64,000 bases of DNA from Paenibacillus sp. FSL H3-0469 (GCF_038051945.1 NZ_CP150302.1:7254001-7318000); one strand, 5' to 3'. Positions 41,479-50,098 are shown, counted from the first letter of the stretch. Numbers and translations are program-made. The notes: generated from the sequence alone by a model not told the origin.

Positions 41479-43431
41479 ATGAATATTATGACAGTGGAAC
41501 ACCTCTCCAAGAGCTACGGGGAGAAAACCCTGTTCCGTGATGCCTCCTTCGGCATGGACGACAGGGATAAGATAGGCGTAATTGGCGTCAACGGCACGGG
41601 AAAATCAACCTTTTTGAAGATTATCGCCGGGCTTGATACAGCAGATGAAGGGCAGATTAGTATCGGCAATGATGTGCGGGTGCAGTTTCTGGCCCAGAAT
41701 CCGCCTTACGAGCCTGGAAATACAGTCCTGCAGCAGGTATTTGCCGGAGAGGACCCGGAGCTTGCGACCATGCGGGAATATATGGAGGTTATGTCTCTTC
41801 TCGAGCAGAATCCGGGAGATTCAGGGCTGGAGAGCAGGCTTGTCCGGATTGGGCAGGCCATCGACGCCGCCGGCACCTGGCAGCTGGAGAGTGAGGCCAA
41901 GACTGTCCTCACGAAGCTGGGGATTACCCGGTTCGATGCCCGGATGGAGAGCCTCTCCGGTGGACAGCGCAAGCGCGTAGCGCTGGCAGCGGCACTGATT
42001 ACACCGTCGGAGCTGCTGATTCTGGATGAGCCTACCAACCATATTGACACGGATTCCGTAGCCTGGCTGGAGCAGTATCTGCAGAAGCGGCGCGGGGCGC
42101 TCCTGATGGTAACGCATGACCGTTATTTCCTGGAACGCGTAGCCAGTGTAATGCTTGAGCTGGACGGCGGGAATCTGTACCGGTATGAAGCGAACTATTC
42201 GCGGTTCCTGGAGCTGAAGGCAGACCGTGAAGAACGGGAGGCTTCGGCCGAGCAGAAGCGCAAGAATCTGCTGCGCACCGAGCTGGCCTGGATTCGCCGC
42301 GGGGCTAAGGCCCGTTCCACGAAGCAGAAGGCGCGGATCGACCGCTTCGAGAAGCTCAAGGAGAGCACGGGAGGCGCATCGGCGTCATCTATGGATATCT
42401 CTGTGGCCTCCACAAGACTGGGCCGCAAAATCATTGAGATTCAGGATCTCACCAAATCGCTGGACGGCCGGACCTTAATCAAGGATCTGAATTATATTGC
42501 TGTACCGCAGGACCGTGTGGGGATTGTCGGCAAGAACGGCAGCGGTAAATCTACGCTGCTTAACCTGATTGCCGGTAAGCTTACACCGGACAGCGGCGAG
42601 GTACAGCTCGGTACGACCGTGAAGCTGGGTTATTTCACCCAGGAGCATCAGGACATGGATCTCAGCCTGCGGGCGATCGAGTATGTGAAGGAAGAAGCCG
42701 AGATCATCAAGACCGCAGACGGCAGTGTCATCACCGCCGGGCAAATGCTGGAGCGCTTCCTGTTCCCGCCCGCGATGCAGTGGACGCCAATCTCCAAGCT
42801 GTCCGGAGGCGAGAAAAGACGACTGTATCTGCTGCGTGTCCTCATGGGAGCGCCGAACGTGCTGCTGCTCGATGAGCCGACGAATGATCTGGATATCGGC
42901 ACACTCGCTGTACTGGAGGATTACCTCGATGAATTCCCCGGCGTAGTCTTCACCGTATCGCATGACCGCTACTTCCTGGATCGTACCGTGGATAAGCTGA
43001 TTGCCTTCGAGGATGGGGGCATCCGCCTGCATGTCGGGGACTATAGCGAATATGAAGAGTGGCTGGCGAAGAACGTCCCGTCCGGCAGCGGGAACTCCGG
43101 CAAGGCAGAAGGCGGCTCCGGCCGCAGCGCCAGCGGGGCTAATTCTGCGGCTGCTGAGCAGGGCGGGAATGCACAGGCCGGGTCAGCGCCGCGCGAGAAG
43201 CTGAAATTCACCTTCAAGGAGCAGCGCGAGTACGAGGGTATCGACGAGGCCATTGAACAGGCGGAGCAGCATCTGACAGACATCTCGGCACAGATGGAAG
43301 CGGCCTTTGCCGACTCCGGCAGACTCCAGGAGCTGGTGGAGAAGCAGCGTCAGGCCGAGGCAGAGCTGGAGCGCCTGATGGAGCGCTGGACCTATCTCAA
43401 TGAGCTGGCGGAGAAGATTGCCGGTAAGTAA
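41479..43431 (+). CDS. ABC-F family ATPase (YfmR/Uup-like)
   Basis: 650 residues with two ABC cassettes and no membrane segments. Cassette 1 has GVNGTGKST and LSGGQRKR; cassette 2 has GKNGSGKST and LSGGEKRR. Between them is the basic P-site linker (residues about 240-300, ELAWIRRGAKARSTKQKAR). A Gly/Ser/Ala-rich spacer and a C-terminal coiled coil end the protein, as in Uup/YfmR, which relieve stalled ribosomes. The last ~15 codons have been copied several times downstream. Confidence 0.9.
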   Translation: MNIMTVEHLSKSYGEKTLFRDASFGMDDRDKIGVIGVNGTGKSTFLKIIAGLDTADEGQISIGNDVRVQFLAQNPPYEPGNTVLQQVFAGEDPELATMREYMEVMSLLEQNPGDSGLESRLVRIGQAIDAAGTWQLESEAKTVLTKLGITRFDARMESLSGGQRKRVALAAALITPSELLILDEPTNHIDTDSVAWLEQYLQKRRGALLMVTHDRYFLERVASVMLELDGGNLYRYEANYSRFLELKADREEREASAEQKRKNLLRTELAWIRRGAKARSTKQKARIDRFEKLKESTGGASASSMDISVASTRLGRKIIEIQDLTKSLDGRTLIKDLNYIAVPQDRVGIVGKNGSGKSTLLNLIAGKLTPDSGEVQLGTTVKLGYFTQEHQDMDLSLRAIEYVKEEAEIIKTADGSVITAGQMLERFLFPPAMQWTPISKLSGGEKRRLYLLRVLMGAPNVLLLDEPTNDLDIGTLAVLEDYLDEFPGVVFTVSHDRYFLDRTVDKLIAFEDGGIRLHVGDYSEYEEWLAKNVPSGSGNSGKAEGGSGRSASGANSAAAEQGGNAQAGSAPREKLKFTFKEQREYEGIDEAIEQAEQHLTDISAQMEAAFADSGRLQELVEKQRQAEAELERLMERWTYLNELAEKIAGK

Positions 43432-43486
43432 CCGTGCAGAAGGAGGGACAGTGCTGTAACCCATCCGATGGAGCGCTGGACATATC

Positions 43487-43547
43487 TTAATGAGCTGGCG
43501 GAGAAAATTGCCGGTAAGTAACCGTGCAGAAGGAGGGGACGGTTACT
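43487..43547 (+). repeat. Duplicated tail of the ABC-F gene
   Basis: The segment encoding the ABC-F C-terminus (LNELAEKIAGK) plus its stop and AAGGAGGG is repeated here. A more diverged copy lies at about 43735-43796 and a trace at about 44308-44340. These copies now supply the spacer and ribosome binding site of each TPR reading frame. Confidence 0.8.
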
Positions 43548-43778
43548 GTGACTCATACAATAGAAGCTGCTGTACAGCTCCGTTCCTCTGGCCGGGCTGA
43601 ACAAGCAAGAACCATGCTGCTAGAGCTATTGTCAGCAGACGATAGCAACGCCGGGCTGCTTTATCAGCTGGCATGGACGCATGATGTGCTGGGCTTGGAG
43701 CGCGAGGCGGTATCCTATTACGAGCAGAGTCTTCTTAATGAGCTGAGGGAGAAGATGGCGGGTAGTAACAACGTGTAG
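43548..43778 (+). pseudogene. Truncated tandem copy of the TPR gene
   Basis: The first ~61 codons are identical at DNA level to the TPR gene starting 249 bp further on. At 43731 the frame runs into a copy of the ABC-F tail and ends LNELREKMAGSNNV. It is the product of a local tandem duplication whose junction is at CTTAATGAGCTG. It keeps a GTG start and AGGAGGGG, so a 76-residue peptide with about 1.5 TPR motifs could be made. Confidence 0.8.
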
Positions 43779-43796
43779 AAGGAGGGGACGGTTACT

Positions 43797-44285
43797 GTGA
43801 CTCATACAATAGAAGCTGCTGTACAGCTCCGTTCCTCTGGCCGGGCTGAACAAGCAAGAACCATGCTGCTAGAGCTATTGTCAGCAGACGATAGCAACGC
43901 CGGGCTGCTTTATCAGCTGGCATGGACGCATGATGTGCTGGGCTTGGAGCGCGAGGCGGTATCCTATTACGAGCAGAGTCTTGCCCTGGGGCTTCCAGAT
44001 GCGGAGCAGAAGGCAGGCGCGATGCTGGGCCTGGGCAGCACGTACCGGACGCTGGGGCAGTATACAGAGTCCCGTGCGCTGCTGGAGCAGGGTGCGCTTG
44101 AATTCCCGCAGCGTGCTGAGTTCAAGGCTTTTCTGGCCATGACGCTGCATAATCTCGGTGCTCACACCGAAGCCATGGAGCTGCTGCTTACGCTGCTTGT
44201 GGATACATCCGCTGATCCCGGTATCCAGGATTACCGCAAGGCTATTAAGTACTATGCGGACAAGCTGGAGCAGGTATGGCCTTAA
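43797..44285 (+). CDS. Tetratricopeptide repeat protein
   Basis: 162 residues. About three TPR helix pairs are visible (GLLYQLAWTHDVLGLEREAV, then AMLGLGSTYRTLGQYTESRA, then FKAFLAMTLHNLGAHTEAME). It is a soluble protein-interaction scaffold. Similar small TPR proteins occur in Bacillales without assigned partners. GTG 43797 follows AAGGAGGGGACGG. The partial duplicate lies directly upstream. Confidence 0.82.
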   Translation: MTHTIEAAVQLRSSGRAEQARTMLLELLSADDSNAGLLYQLAWTHDVLGLEREAVSYYEQSLALGLPDAEQKAGAMLGLGSTYRTLGQYTESRALLEQGALEFPQRAEFKAFLAMTLHNLGAHTEAMELLLTLLVDTSADPGIQDYRKAIKYYADKLEQVWP

Positions 44286-44307
44286 CCGGGTAATCCTGGA
44301 AGGAAGA

Positions 44308-44756
44308 AGGAGCTGGGCGGAGAAAATCGCGGGTAAGTAACACCACGCAGAATCAGCTGCAAAGTCAGAGGGTTATGCAGAAATCCTGCCCAAAATGCAA
44401 TTTCTCACTCGTCATCGCAGCCCTAATCCGCTATTGTTGTACAAAAAGCAGCATTACCCGATTCCAGAGCGGATTGGCAGGATAATTGTTGTATTTCATG
44501 CAGGAATCTACTCTAATGTGCAAGTGTTCGGACGGCAGGGTTGCAATAATTGCAACATTTCGGCCTGGTCAAGTAATTTTTGACTCATTTTATCACCATG
44601 ATCAACTAAAAAGGCAGCACCAGTTATCTAAACGAGCTGGTGCTGCCTTTTTGGTACTCTGTATCTCGCTGTTATGAGAATAAGTGAGTGACTGTCCCCG
44701 TCCAACTTCAGCGATTCACTCCAGCGGCTACTGCTGTAGAGCATGACCCGCCATGG
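44308..44756. other. Gene-poor interval
   Basis: It holds a fourth, decayed copy of the ABC-F tail (about 44308-44340), a 17-bp perfect palindrome GTTGCAAT-A-ATTGCAAC (44540-44556) and a strong terminator. No convincing gene is seen. Confidence 0.6.
44608..44652. terminator. Bidirectional terminator
   Basis: AAAAAGGCAGCACCAG (44608-44623) and CTGGTGCTGCCTTTTT (44637-44652) form a 16-bp perfect stem with A and T tracts. Confidence 0.88.
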
Positions 44757-45560
44757 CTATTTGCCGCCCGCCACGGCAATCATCTGCACGACTGGCCGTG
44801 AATCGCCGGTCAGTACCGCCTCGTCTGCATTCATCTGCGATGAGCCGTCTCCGTCGAGGAAGATCCCTTCCCGCCCCTCGCCCGGGACGGTCACCTGCAC
44901 GGCGGCGCGGAATTCCGCCGCCGTGCAGAGCGAATTCGTGACGAGCAGCCAGAGCTTCCCCGACTGGTCATAGACCAGCCCGGAGCGCAGGCGCCGCTCA
45001 CCCTCATAGGGCAAATGCTCTGCGTTCGCAGCCGCCTCCCACAGCTCTTCATGCTGCAGGTTCATGCTGATCCCGCCCTGCGCCCAGTAATTGCTGCGGT
45101 CGCTCACGGCCAGGTCGCCGCCAGAGGCGGCAACCTGTACGCTGAGCACTCCCGCAGCACCGTCCCAGACCAGCGTTCCACGCGCATACTTCGCGTTGAA
45201 CCAGCCAGAACCGTAGCTGCGGGCTTCGCTGTTCACGGGCTGGTCGTTCATGATGGCGATGGACAACAGGTCATCGCCGTAAAAGAAGCCGCCATTGATC
45301 CCATAGGCGGCAATCTGACGCAGCGGCAAGCCTGCGCGCCGTAGTATTACATCCTCCGGGTTCAGCGACAGCATATGCAGCTGAACCCCGCCTGGACCTT
45401 CGGCTTCCCGATAGGTATAGTTATGCGGGAGGCCAGAGAAGACCTCCCGCTTGCTTGTACCTGTAAGCGGGAACACAGCAAAGAGGAGCGCGCTTACCAT
45501 CAGCAGCGCTCCTATAGCCAGAATCCTTAACTGCGACGCCCTATCAATTCGCCCCAACAT
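44757..45560 (-). CDS. Phosphodiester glycosidase (NAGPA)-domain protein
   Basis: 267 residues. An N-terminal transmembrane or signal-anchor helix (ILAIGALLMVSALLFAVF) is followed by a NAGPA domain. YGINGGFFYGDDLL and the Asp/Gly-rich FLDGDGSSQM are its active-site blocks. Family members cleave N-acetylglucosamine-phosphodiester bonds, for example in wall polymers; here the substrate is unknown. The first 17 bp overlap the 3' end of the M42 peptidase gene, so the two are coupled. Confidence 0.8.
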   Translation of the reverse strand: MLGRIDRASQLRILAIGALLMVSALLFAVFPLTGTSKREVFSGLPHNYTYREAEGPGGVQLHMLSLNPEDVILRRAGLPLRQIAAYGINGGFFYGDDLLSIAIMNDQPVNSEARSYGSGWFNAKYARGTLVWDGAAGVLSVQVAASGGDLAVSDRSNYWAQGGISMNLQHEELWEAAANAEHLPYEGERRLRSGLVYDQSGKLWLLVTNSLCTAAEFRAAVQVTVPGEGREGIFLDGDGSSQMNADEAVLTGDSRPVVQMIAVAGGK

Positions 45561-46587
45561 AAGCCGCCAGCAGCTTAGCCGTATTAAGCACAGCTTGCTT
45601 GTGGGTACGTTCCATGGAGTGGGAGGCGTGTACGCCCGGTCCGATCAGTGCGGCCCGGATGTTGTTCCCGCCGCGCAGGGCAGCAGAGGCGTCGGAGCCG
45701 TATTGCGGATAGATATCGACCGCGAATGGAATCGCCAGACCGTTCGCCAGCTCGATCATGCGGCTGGTCATGGCGTAATCATACGGGCCGGAGGAGTCCT
45801 TGGCACAGATGGAGACATCCGTCTCCTTGCAGCTGAGGTCATCGCCCATCGCGCCCATGTCCACAGCGATCATCTCATTGATCTCACCCGGAATCCAGGC
45901 AGCGCCGTGACCAACTTCTTCATAGTTGGAGATGAGCAGGGACAGGTTGTGCAGCGGCTTCCAGCCTTCGCGCCGGATGCTCTCCAGCAGTCCGAATAAG
46001 GCAGCAACGCTGGCTTTGTCGTCCAGATGACGGGATTTGATATATCCGCTGGGGGTAAGCACTGCCCTTGCATCGAACGAAATATAGTCACCGACCGAAA
46101 TCCCCAGCTTCAGCACATCATCCTTGGTGGAGACCAGCTCATCAATCCGGATCTCCATATTCTCTTCCGAACGCTTGAAATCACGGGCATCGGCATACAC
46201 ATGCACAGAAGGATGACTGGTCAGGATCGTACCGGTATAAGTTAATCCGCTGCGGGTATGGATGATACAATATTCATTCTCAATGCTGTTCATGCTGAAT
46301 CCGCCTACAGAGGTTAAGCGGAGGGTACCGTTTGACTTAATGGAGCGGACCATGGCACCGAGTGTATCCACATGGGCACTGATGCCGATCGTACGCGAAG
46401 GATCGAGTCCGGGTACGCCCAGCATCGCGCCGCCTTTTTCATTCCAGGTAAGCGGAATACCCAGCGCTGCCGCTTCTTCGGCCACCAGAGCCATAACCTG
46501 GGTGGTGAAGCCGCTGGGGCTTGGGGTGTCGAGCAGTTTTTTGAGCAGATTCAGGATATATTCTTCATTGGGCTGGATGTTAAGCAA
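45544..46587 (-). CDS. M42-family metallopeptidase (glutamyl aminopeptidase/FrvX-like)
   Basis: 347 residues. Co-catalytic metal ligands are visible in ISAHVDTLGAM, SRHLDDKASV, NYEEVGHGAAW and AVDMGAMGDDL. The enzyme trims N-terminal residues from cytoplasmic peptides, typically as a large tetrahedral assembly. The TTG start lies behind AGGAGGAACTATCC. It is the middle gene of a minus-strand operon lapA-like, M42, NAGPA. Confidence 0.87.
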   Translation of the reverse strand: MLNIQPNEEYILNLLKKLLDTPSPSGFTTQVMALVAEEAAALGIPLTWNEKGGAMLGVPGLDPSRTIGISAHVDTLGAMVRSIKSNGTLRLTSVGGFSMNSIENEYCIIHTRSGLTYTGTILTSHPSVHVYADARDFKRSEENMEIRIDELVSTKDDVLKLGISVGDYISFDARAVLTPSGYIKSRHLDDKASVAALFGLLESIRREGWKPLHNLSLLISNYEEVGHGAAWIPGEINEMIAVDMGAMGDDLSCKETDVSICAKDSSGPYDYAMTSRMIELANGLAIPFAVDIYPQYGSDASAALRGGNNIRAALIGPGVHASHSMERTHKQAVLNTAKLLAAYVGAN

Positions 46588-46614
46588 GGATAGTTCCTCC
46601 TATTCGTCTATGAA

Positions 46615-46938
46615 TTACAGCTGGGATGATCCTTCTGGAGTAAAAGGGGCACTCTCAGCAGGGATAGGCTCCATATTAATACTTCCCGCGTCACGCAGCT
46701 TGGCAAGCTCGGCATTCAGGCTCTTGATCTGCTTCTGCAGCTTATACTGGCGGAAAATCCCGTACGAACCCACCACCACACCGCCAATCAGCGCACAGCC
46801 AAGGATGACGAGAATTAGCGGGATGCTGACCACGTCAAAGCCGAAATTCACCGGAACCGTATCGACATTCATTACTGCGAATACAGCTGTCAGCAGTGCA
46901 AAAAATAAACCTAATATAAGTGACCATTGAAATTTCAT
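46615..46938 (-). CDS. LapA/DUF1049 small membrane protein
   Basis: 107 residues. Two transmembrane helices with the LapA signature (NVDTVPVNFGFDVVSIPL) between them are followed by a cytoplasmic coiled coil (LQKQIKSLNAELAKL). In proteobacteria LapA works in lipopolysaccharide assembly; the Gram-positive role is unknown. ATG behind GAGGAGG. First gene of the minus-strand operon with the M42 peptidase. Confidence 0.8.
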   Translation of the reverse strand: MKFQWSLILGLFFALLTAVFAVMNVDTVPVNFGFDVVSIPLILVILGCALIGGVVVGSYGIFRQYKLQKQIKSLNAELAKLRDAGSINMEPIPAESAPFTPEGSSQL

Positions 46939-46970
46939 ATATTTTCCTCCTCAGGATCAATGACAATACA

Positions 46971-46999
46971 AATCCCCTGCCCGCAGAGGGCAAGGGATT
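46971..46999 (-). terminator. pepF terminator
   Basis: On the minus strand AATCCCTTGCCC and GGGCAGGGGATT pair around TCTGC with wobble. It lies just after the pepF stop; the T tract is weak. Confidence 0.5.
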
Positions 47000-47022
47000 A
47001 CTGTAATACTAAGCTTTCTGCC

Positions 47023-48813
47023 TCATTTGGTCAACTGCTCCATCTGCTCAATGACGCTCTCAAATACGCTCATGGCTTCACGGATCGGTTCAGGAGACGA
47101 CATATCCACCCCGGCCTTGCTCAGAATGTTAATGGAATAATCGCTGCCGCCGCTCTTCAGGAAGCCGAGGTAACGGTCAACCGCCGGTTTGCCTTCCTCT
47201 AGGATCTGTTTGGCGAAGCTCGTCGCCGCCGAGAAGCCGGTAGCATATTTATAGACATAGAAGCTGTTATAGAAATGCGGAATCCGTGCCCACTCCATCT
47301 CAATATCCTGATCGATCACCATATCCTTGCCGTAATACTTGACATTCAGATCGTAGTAGATGGAAGAGAGATCCTGCGGTGTGAGCGATTCGCCTTCTTC
47401 GGCGCGCTGGTGAATGATTTTCTCGAATTCAGCGAACATCGTCTGCCGGAATACGGTAGTGCGGAACTGGTCGGCATAGTAGGTGAGCAGGTACATTTTT
47501 TCCTTCGGGTCTGTGGATTTGTTCAGCAGGTAATCCATCAGCAGCGCCTCATTGGTAGTAGAAGCAACCTCCGCCAGGAAAATAGTGTACTGCGCGTCCC
47601 GGTATTTCAGCGCCGTGTCCGAATAGTAGGAATGCAGGGCGTGACCCATCTCATGCGCCAGTGTGAACATGCTGTTCAGATTATCATTATGGTTCAGCAG
47701 CACGAAAGGATGGGTGCCGTAAGCCCCCCAGCTGTATGCGCCGGAGCGTTTGTTCTCGTTCTCGTAGACATCGATCCAGCCTTTGTCATAGCCTTCCTGC
47801 AGAACACTCAGGTAGTCCTCGCCAAGCGGCTTCAGGCCTTCCTTGGTAATCTTCTTAGCCTCGTCAAAAGTAATATCCAGCTTATATTCGTCCACAAGCG
47901 GAGCGAACAAGTCATACATATGTAACTCATCTACCCCGAGCAGCTTCTGGCGCAGCTTCATATAACGGTGCATCAGCGGCAGACTCTCGTGAATCGTATC
48001 GATCAGATTCGTGTAGACTTCCTTCGGAATATTGTCGCCGTAGAGCGACATTTCCAGCACGGAAGGGTATTTGCGCACACGGGAGTAAAAGACATTCTTA
48101 TTCACATTCGCGCTCAGCGTGGCGGCAATCGTGTTCTTTTGCTTGCTGTAAGTTTCGTAGACCGCTTTGAAGGCGTTCTTGCGGACCTCACGGTCCGGGC
48201 TTTCGAGGAATTGAATATAGCTTCCGTGCGTCAGCTCGACTTCCTTGCCTTCTTCGTTCTTAATCTTCGGGAACTTCAGATCCGCATTATTCAGCATGCT
48301 GAATACAGTCTGCGGGGCCTGGGCGATCGTGCTGACCTGAGCCAGCAGGGCCTCTTCCGCTTTGGACAGGACATGGGCCTTCTCACGTTTCATCTCAGTC
48401 AAGGTGAAGGTGTAGTCGGAGAGCGAAGGGTCGGCGATGAACTGGTCCAGCGTTGCGTCAGGCAGGGCCAGAATCTCAGGTGTGACAAAAGAAAGAGCTT
48501 CACCCGCTTCAACGCCAAGCTTCTTGGCCTTAGAGGAGAGAGCCTGGTACTTCGGAGCCGCTGTATCCTCATCCTGGCGCATATGCGCATAGACATAGAG
48601 ACGTTCAGTCAGCAGGGACAGCTTGTCGTCCAGCTCAAAGCATTTCTTCAGGGCATCGGGAGAATCCAGCTTCCCTTGGAAGGAGGCAGCGCTTGTAATG
48701 AGCGCCTTCACTTCCTTATATTCGGCATCCCACTGCTCCTCTGAAGCAAACATATCTTCAAGCTTCCAGCGGTTCTCGGCGGGCACTTCACTTCTCTTAG
48801 GTAATTGTTCCAT
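47023..48813 (-). CDS. pepF: Oligoendopeptidase F
   Basis: 596 residues, M3 zinc endopeptidase that hydrolyses 7-17-residue peptides in the cytoplasm. The zinc motif HEMGHALHSYYS and downstream Glu in FLAEVASTTNEALLM are present. The frame is open to 48939 with a signal-like stretch, but ATG 48813 follows GAGGAGGATTTCT and gives MEQLPKRSEVPAENRW, the normal family N-terminus. So the secreted-looking extension is probably not translated. Confidence 0.92.
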   Translation of the reverse strand: MEQLPKRSEVPAENRWKLEDMFASEEQWDAEYKEVKALITSAASFQGKLDSPDALKKCFELDDKLSLLTERLYVYAHMRQDEDTAAPKYQALSSKAKKLGVEAGEALSFVTPEILALPDATLDQFIADPSLSDYTFTLTEMKREKAHVLSKAEEALLAQVSTIAQAPQTVFSMLNNADLKFPKIKNEEGKEVELTHGSYIQFLESPDREVRKNAFKAVYETYSKQKNTIAATLSANVNKNVFYSRVRKYPSVLEMSLYGDNIPKEVYTNLIDTIHESLPLMHRYMKLRQKLLGVDELHMYDLFAPLVDEYKLDITFDEAKKITKEGLKPLGEDYLSVLQEGYDKGWIDVYENENKRSGAYSWGAYGTHPFVLLNHNDNLNSMFTLAHEMGHALHSYYSDTALKYRDAQYTIFLAEVASTTNEALLMDYLLNKSTDPKEKMYLLTYYADQFRTTVFRQTMFAEFEKIIHQRAEEGESLTPQDLSSIYYDLNVKYYGKDMVIDQDIEMEWARIPHFYNSFYVYKYATGFSAATSFAKQILEEGKPAVDRYLGFLKSGGSDYSINILSKAGVDMSSPEPIREAMSVFESVIEQMEQLTK

Positions 48814-49025
48814 AGAAATCCTCCTCGGTAGATGGGATGCGGCTGGGCTGCTCACCGCCTGCGGGAGCGCTGAGGACAGAGTTCCTTGCAGCAGGCTGAG
48901 CGCAAGCAGGAGCGGGAGAGATTTGGCGGTAACGGACATGACGGCAGCCTCCTGATTCTCAAAGTCTGCTTAGTATGCCCTGCCAATTCATGTTTATTAA
49001 ATCATAAGTGTGCTTACAGATGAAG

Positions 49026-49196
49026 TTATGTGAGCAGGCTATAAATAATGAAGACAAAAGCCAGCGCAATCATAATCACTGCGGTCAATGCCATCCCGCG
49101 CTTCATGCGCGGGGGCATTTTGTCCTTGCTCATAATCAGTACGGCACCCAGACACAGGACTACTATTACATAGATGACCAGACTCTCGTTATCCAT
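49026..49196 (-). CDS. Small two-helix membrane protein
   Basis: 56 residues starting MDNESLVIYVIVVLCLGAVL. A transmembrane helix (about 6-22), a basic loop KDKMPPRMKRG and a second helix (about 34-54) form a hairpin topology. It begins 6 bp after the stop of the preceding minus-strand gene, so the two are cotranscribed. Too short for routine gene finders. Function unknown. Confidence 0.6.
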   Translation of the reverse strand: MDNESLVIYVIVVLCLGAVLIMSKDKMPPRMKRGMALTAVIMIALAFVFIIYSLLT

Positions 49197-49202
49197 GCCC
49201 GA

Positions 49203-49436
49203 CTACACCTGTTTGAAGGCGGCGATGATATTCTTGTACTCTTCTTCATTATCCTTGTAGGATTCTTTATTGAAGCGGTTGTTCACCCACTGCATCATAG
49301 CCGGACGGCTCATGAAGGTATGCGTTTCTTCCCCCCATTGGTCGGAGATTTCACGAAGGATAATATAGCGTCCCTGAACCTCCACCGTCATCATGTTCCA
49401 TTTGTCTGTTTTGTATATTTCATGTTTTTTGATCAT
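49203..49436 (-). CDS. Conserved-looking small protein of unknown function
   Basis: About 77 residues from ATG 49436 (MIKKHEIYKTDKW...); an open frame extends to 49475. The protein is charged, with a beta-rich middle (MMTVEVQGRYIILREI) and a helical C-terminus full of Asn, Glu and Lys. No signal peptide or known motif. A GGGTGG-like ribosome binding site precedes. The small two-helix membrane protein follows directly. Confidence 0.55.
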   Translation of the reverse strand: MIKKHEIYKTDKWNMMTVEVQGRYIILREISDQWGEETHTFMSRPAMMQWVNNRFNKESYKDNEEEYKNIIAAFKQV

Positions 49437-49534
49437 TATCATTACCACCCTGGCGATTTTTGGCTTTTGGGTCAATGATAACGCACCGGAGAAGAGAAAA
49501 GCAAATTAAATCATGAAATCAGGGAAAAGATGGA

Positions 49535-49563
49535 TTGCTTTACAAGTATAGAAAGAGTATAAT
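49535..49563 (+). promoter_or_regulatory. Promoter of the cold-shock gene
   Basis: TTGCTT (49535-49540), 17 bp, TATAAT (49558-49563). The leader is only about 35-40 nt and contains the perfect palindrome CGCCATATATGGCG (49573-49586) just before the ribosome binding site. Confidence 0.75.
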
Positions 49564-49608
49564 GTAAGCATACGCCATATATGGCGGTATTTTTAGGAGG
49601 TTGTTCAT

Positions 49609-49806
49609 TTGAAAGGTACAGTAAAATGGTTTAACGCAGAAAAAGGTTATGGTTTCCTTCAAGTTGAAGGCGGCGAAGATGTATTCGTTCACTTCTCTGC
49701 AATTCAAGGCGACGGATTCAAGACTTTGGACGAAGGCCAAGCGGTAGAGTTCGATGTTACTGACGGTAACCGTGGTCCACAGGCAGCGAACGTAGTTAAA
49801 TTATAA
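49609..49806 (+). CDS. csp: Cold-shock protein (CspB/CspD-like)
   Basis: 65 residues, single OB-fold RNA chaperone. RNP1 KGYGFLQV and RNP2 VFVHFS are both present; the start MKGTVKWFNAEKG is the family norm, here on a TTG codon behind TAGGAGG. It binds single-stranded RNA and keeps it unfolded in the cold. The short leader with an internal hairpin over the ribosome binding region may sense temperature. Monocistronic, with its own terminator. Confidence 0.93.
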   Translation: MKGTVKWFNAEKGYGFLQVEGGEDVFVHFSAIQGDGFKTLDEGQAVEFDVTDGNRGPQAANVVKL

Positions 49807-49896
49807 AATACGGCCAAGGCAGAGCTTCTGTCAGCCGCAATATATATATTTGATCTAGCACGCACTGGCATAAGTAGCATCAGGCAGCTTGAGCAG

Positions 49897-49924
49897 CACA
49901 GTTCCTTCGGGGGCTGTGTTTTTT
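49897..49924 (+). terminator. csp terminator
   Basis: CACAG-TTCC pairs with GGGG-CTGTG around TTCG, followed by a T run. Confidence 0.85.
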
Positions 49925-49933
49925 TATTATATT

Positions 49934-49951
49934 AGGAAACTATAGTTTCCT
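49934..49951. promoter_or_regulatory. 18-bp perfect palindrome, operator-like
   Basis: AGGAAACTATAGTTTCCT. The form is that of a TetR-family operator, but no regulator gene adjoins it; it lies between the csp terminator and a convergent MFS gene. Confidence 0.45.
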
Positions 49952-50004
49952 GCAGCTGAGGTGTGAGTAAATTGCTTTAAACCGAATACAATCGGCTGGT
50001 ACAG

Positions 50005-50060
50005 CGGCACACGACTCAAATGTATATCAAAAACAGCATACATTGTGCTCGCGCGAAGGT
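50005..50060 (+). repeat. Isolated unit of the hairpin repeat family
   Basis: CTCAAATGTATATCAAAAAC followed by AGCATACATTGTG keeps the AATGTAT/ATACATT arms and the A-rich loop of arrays 2a-2c, 20 kb away from them. Confidence 0.5.
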
Positions 50061-50098
50061 AATCTTATCCTTTTTTTCGATCTCCCGCCCTTAATCAC

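Noticed and set aside
44395..44583. 62-residue open frame in the gap after the TPR gene
   Set aside because: No ribosome binding site, odd composition and no resemblance to known proteins.
48814..48939. N-terminal signal-like extension of pepF
   Set aside because: An excellent ribosome binding site and the family N-terminus both place the start at 48813.
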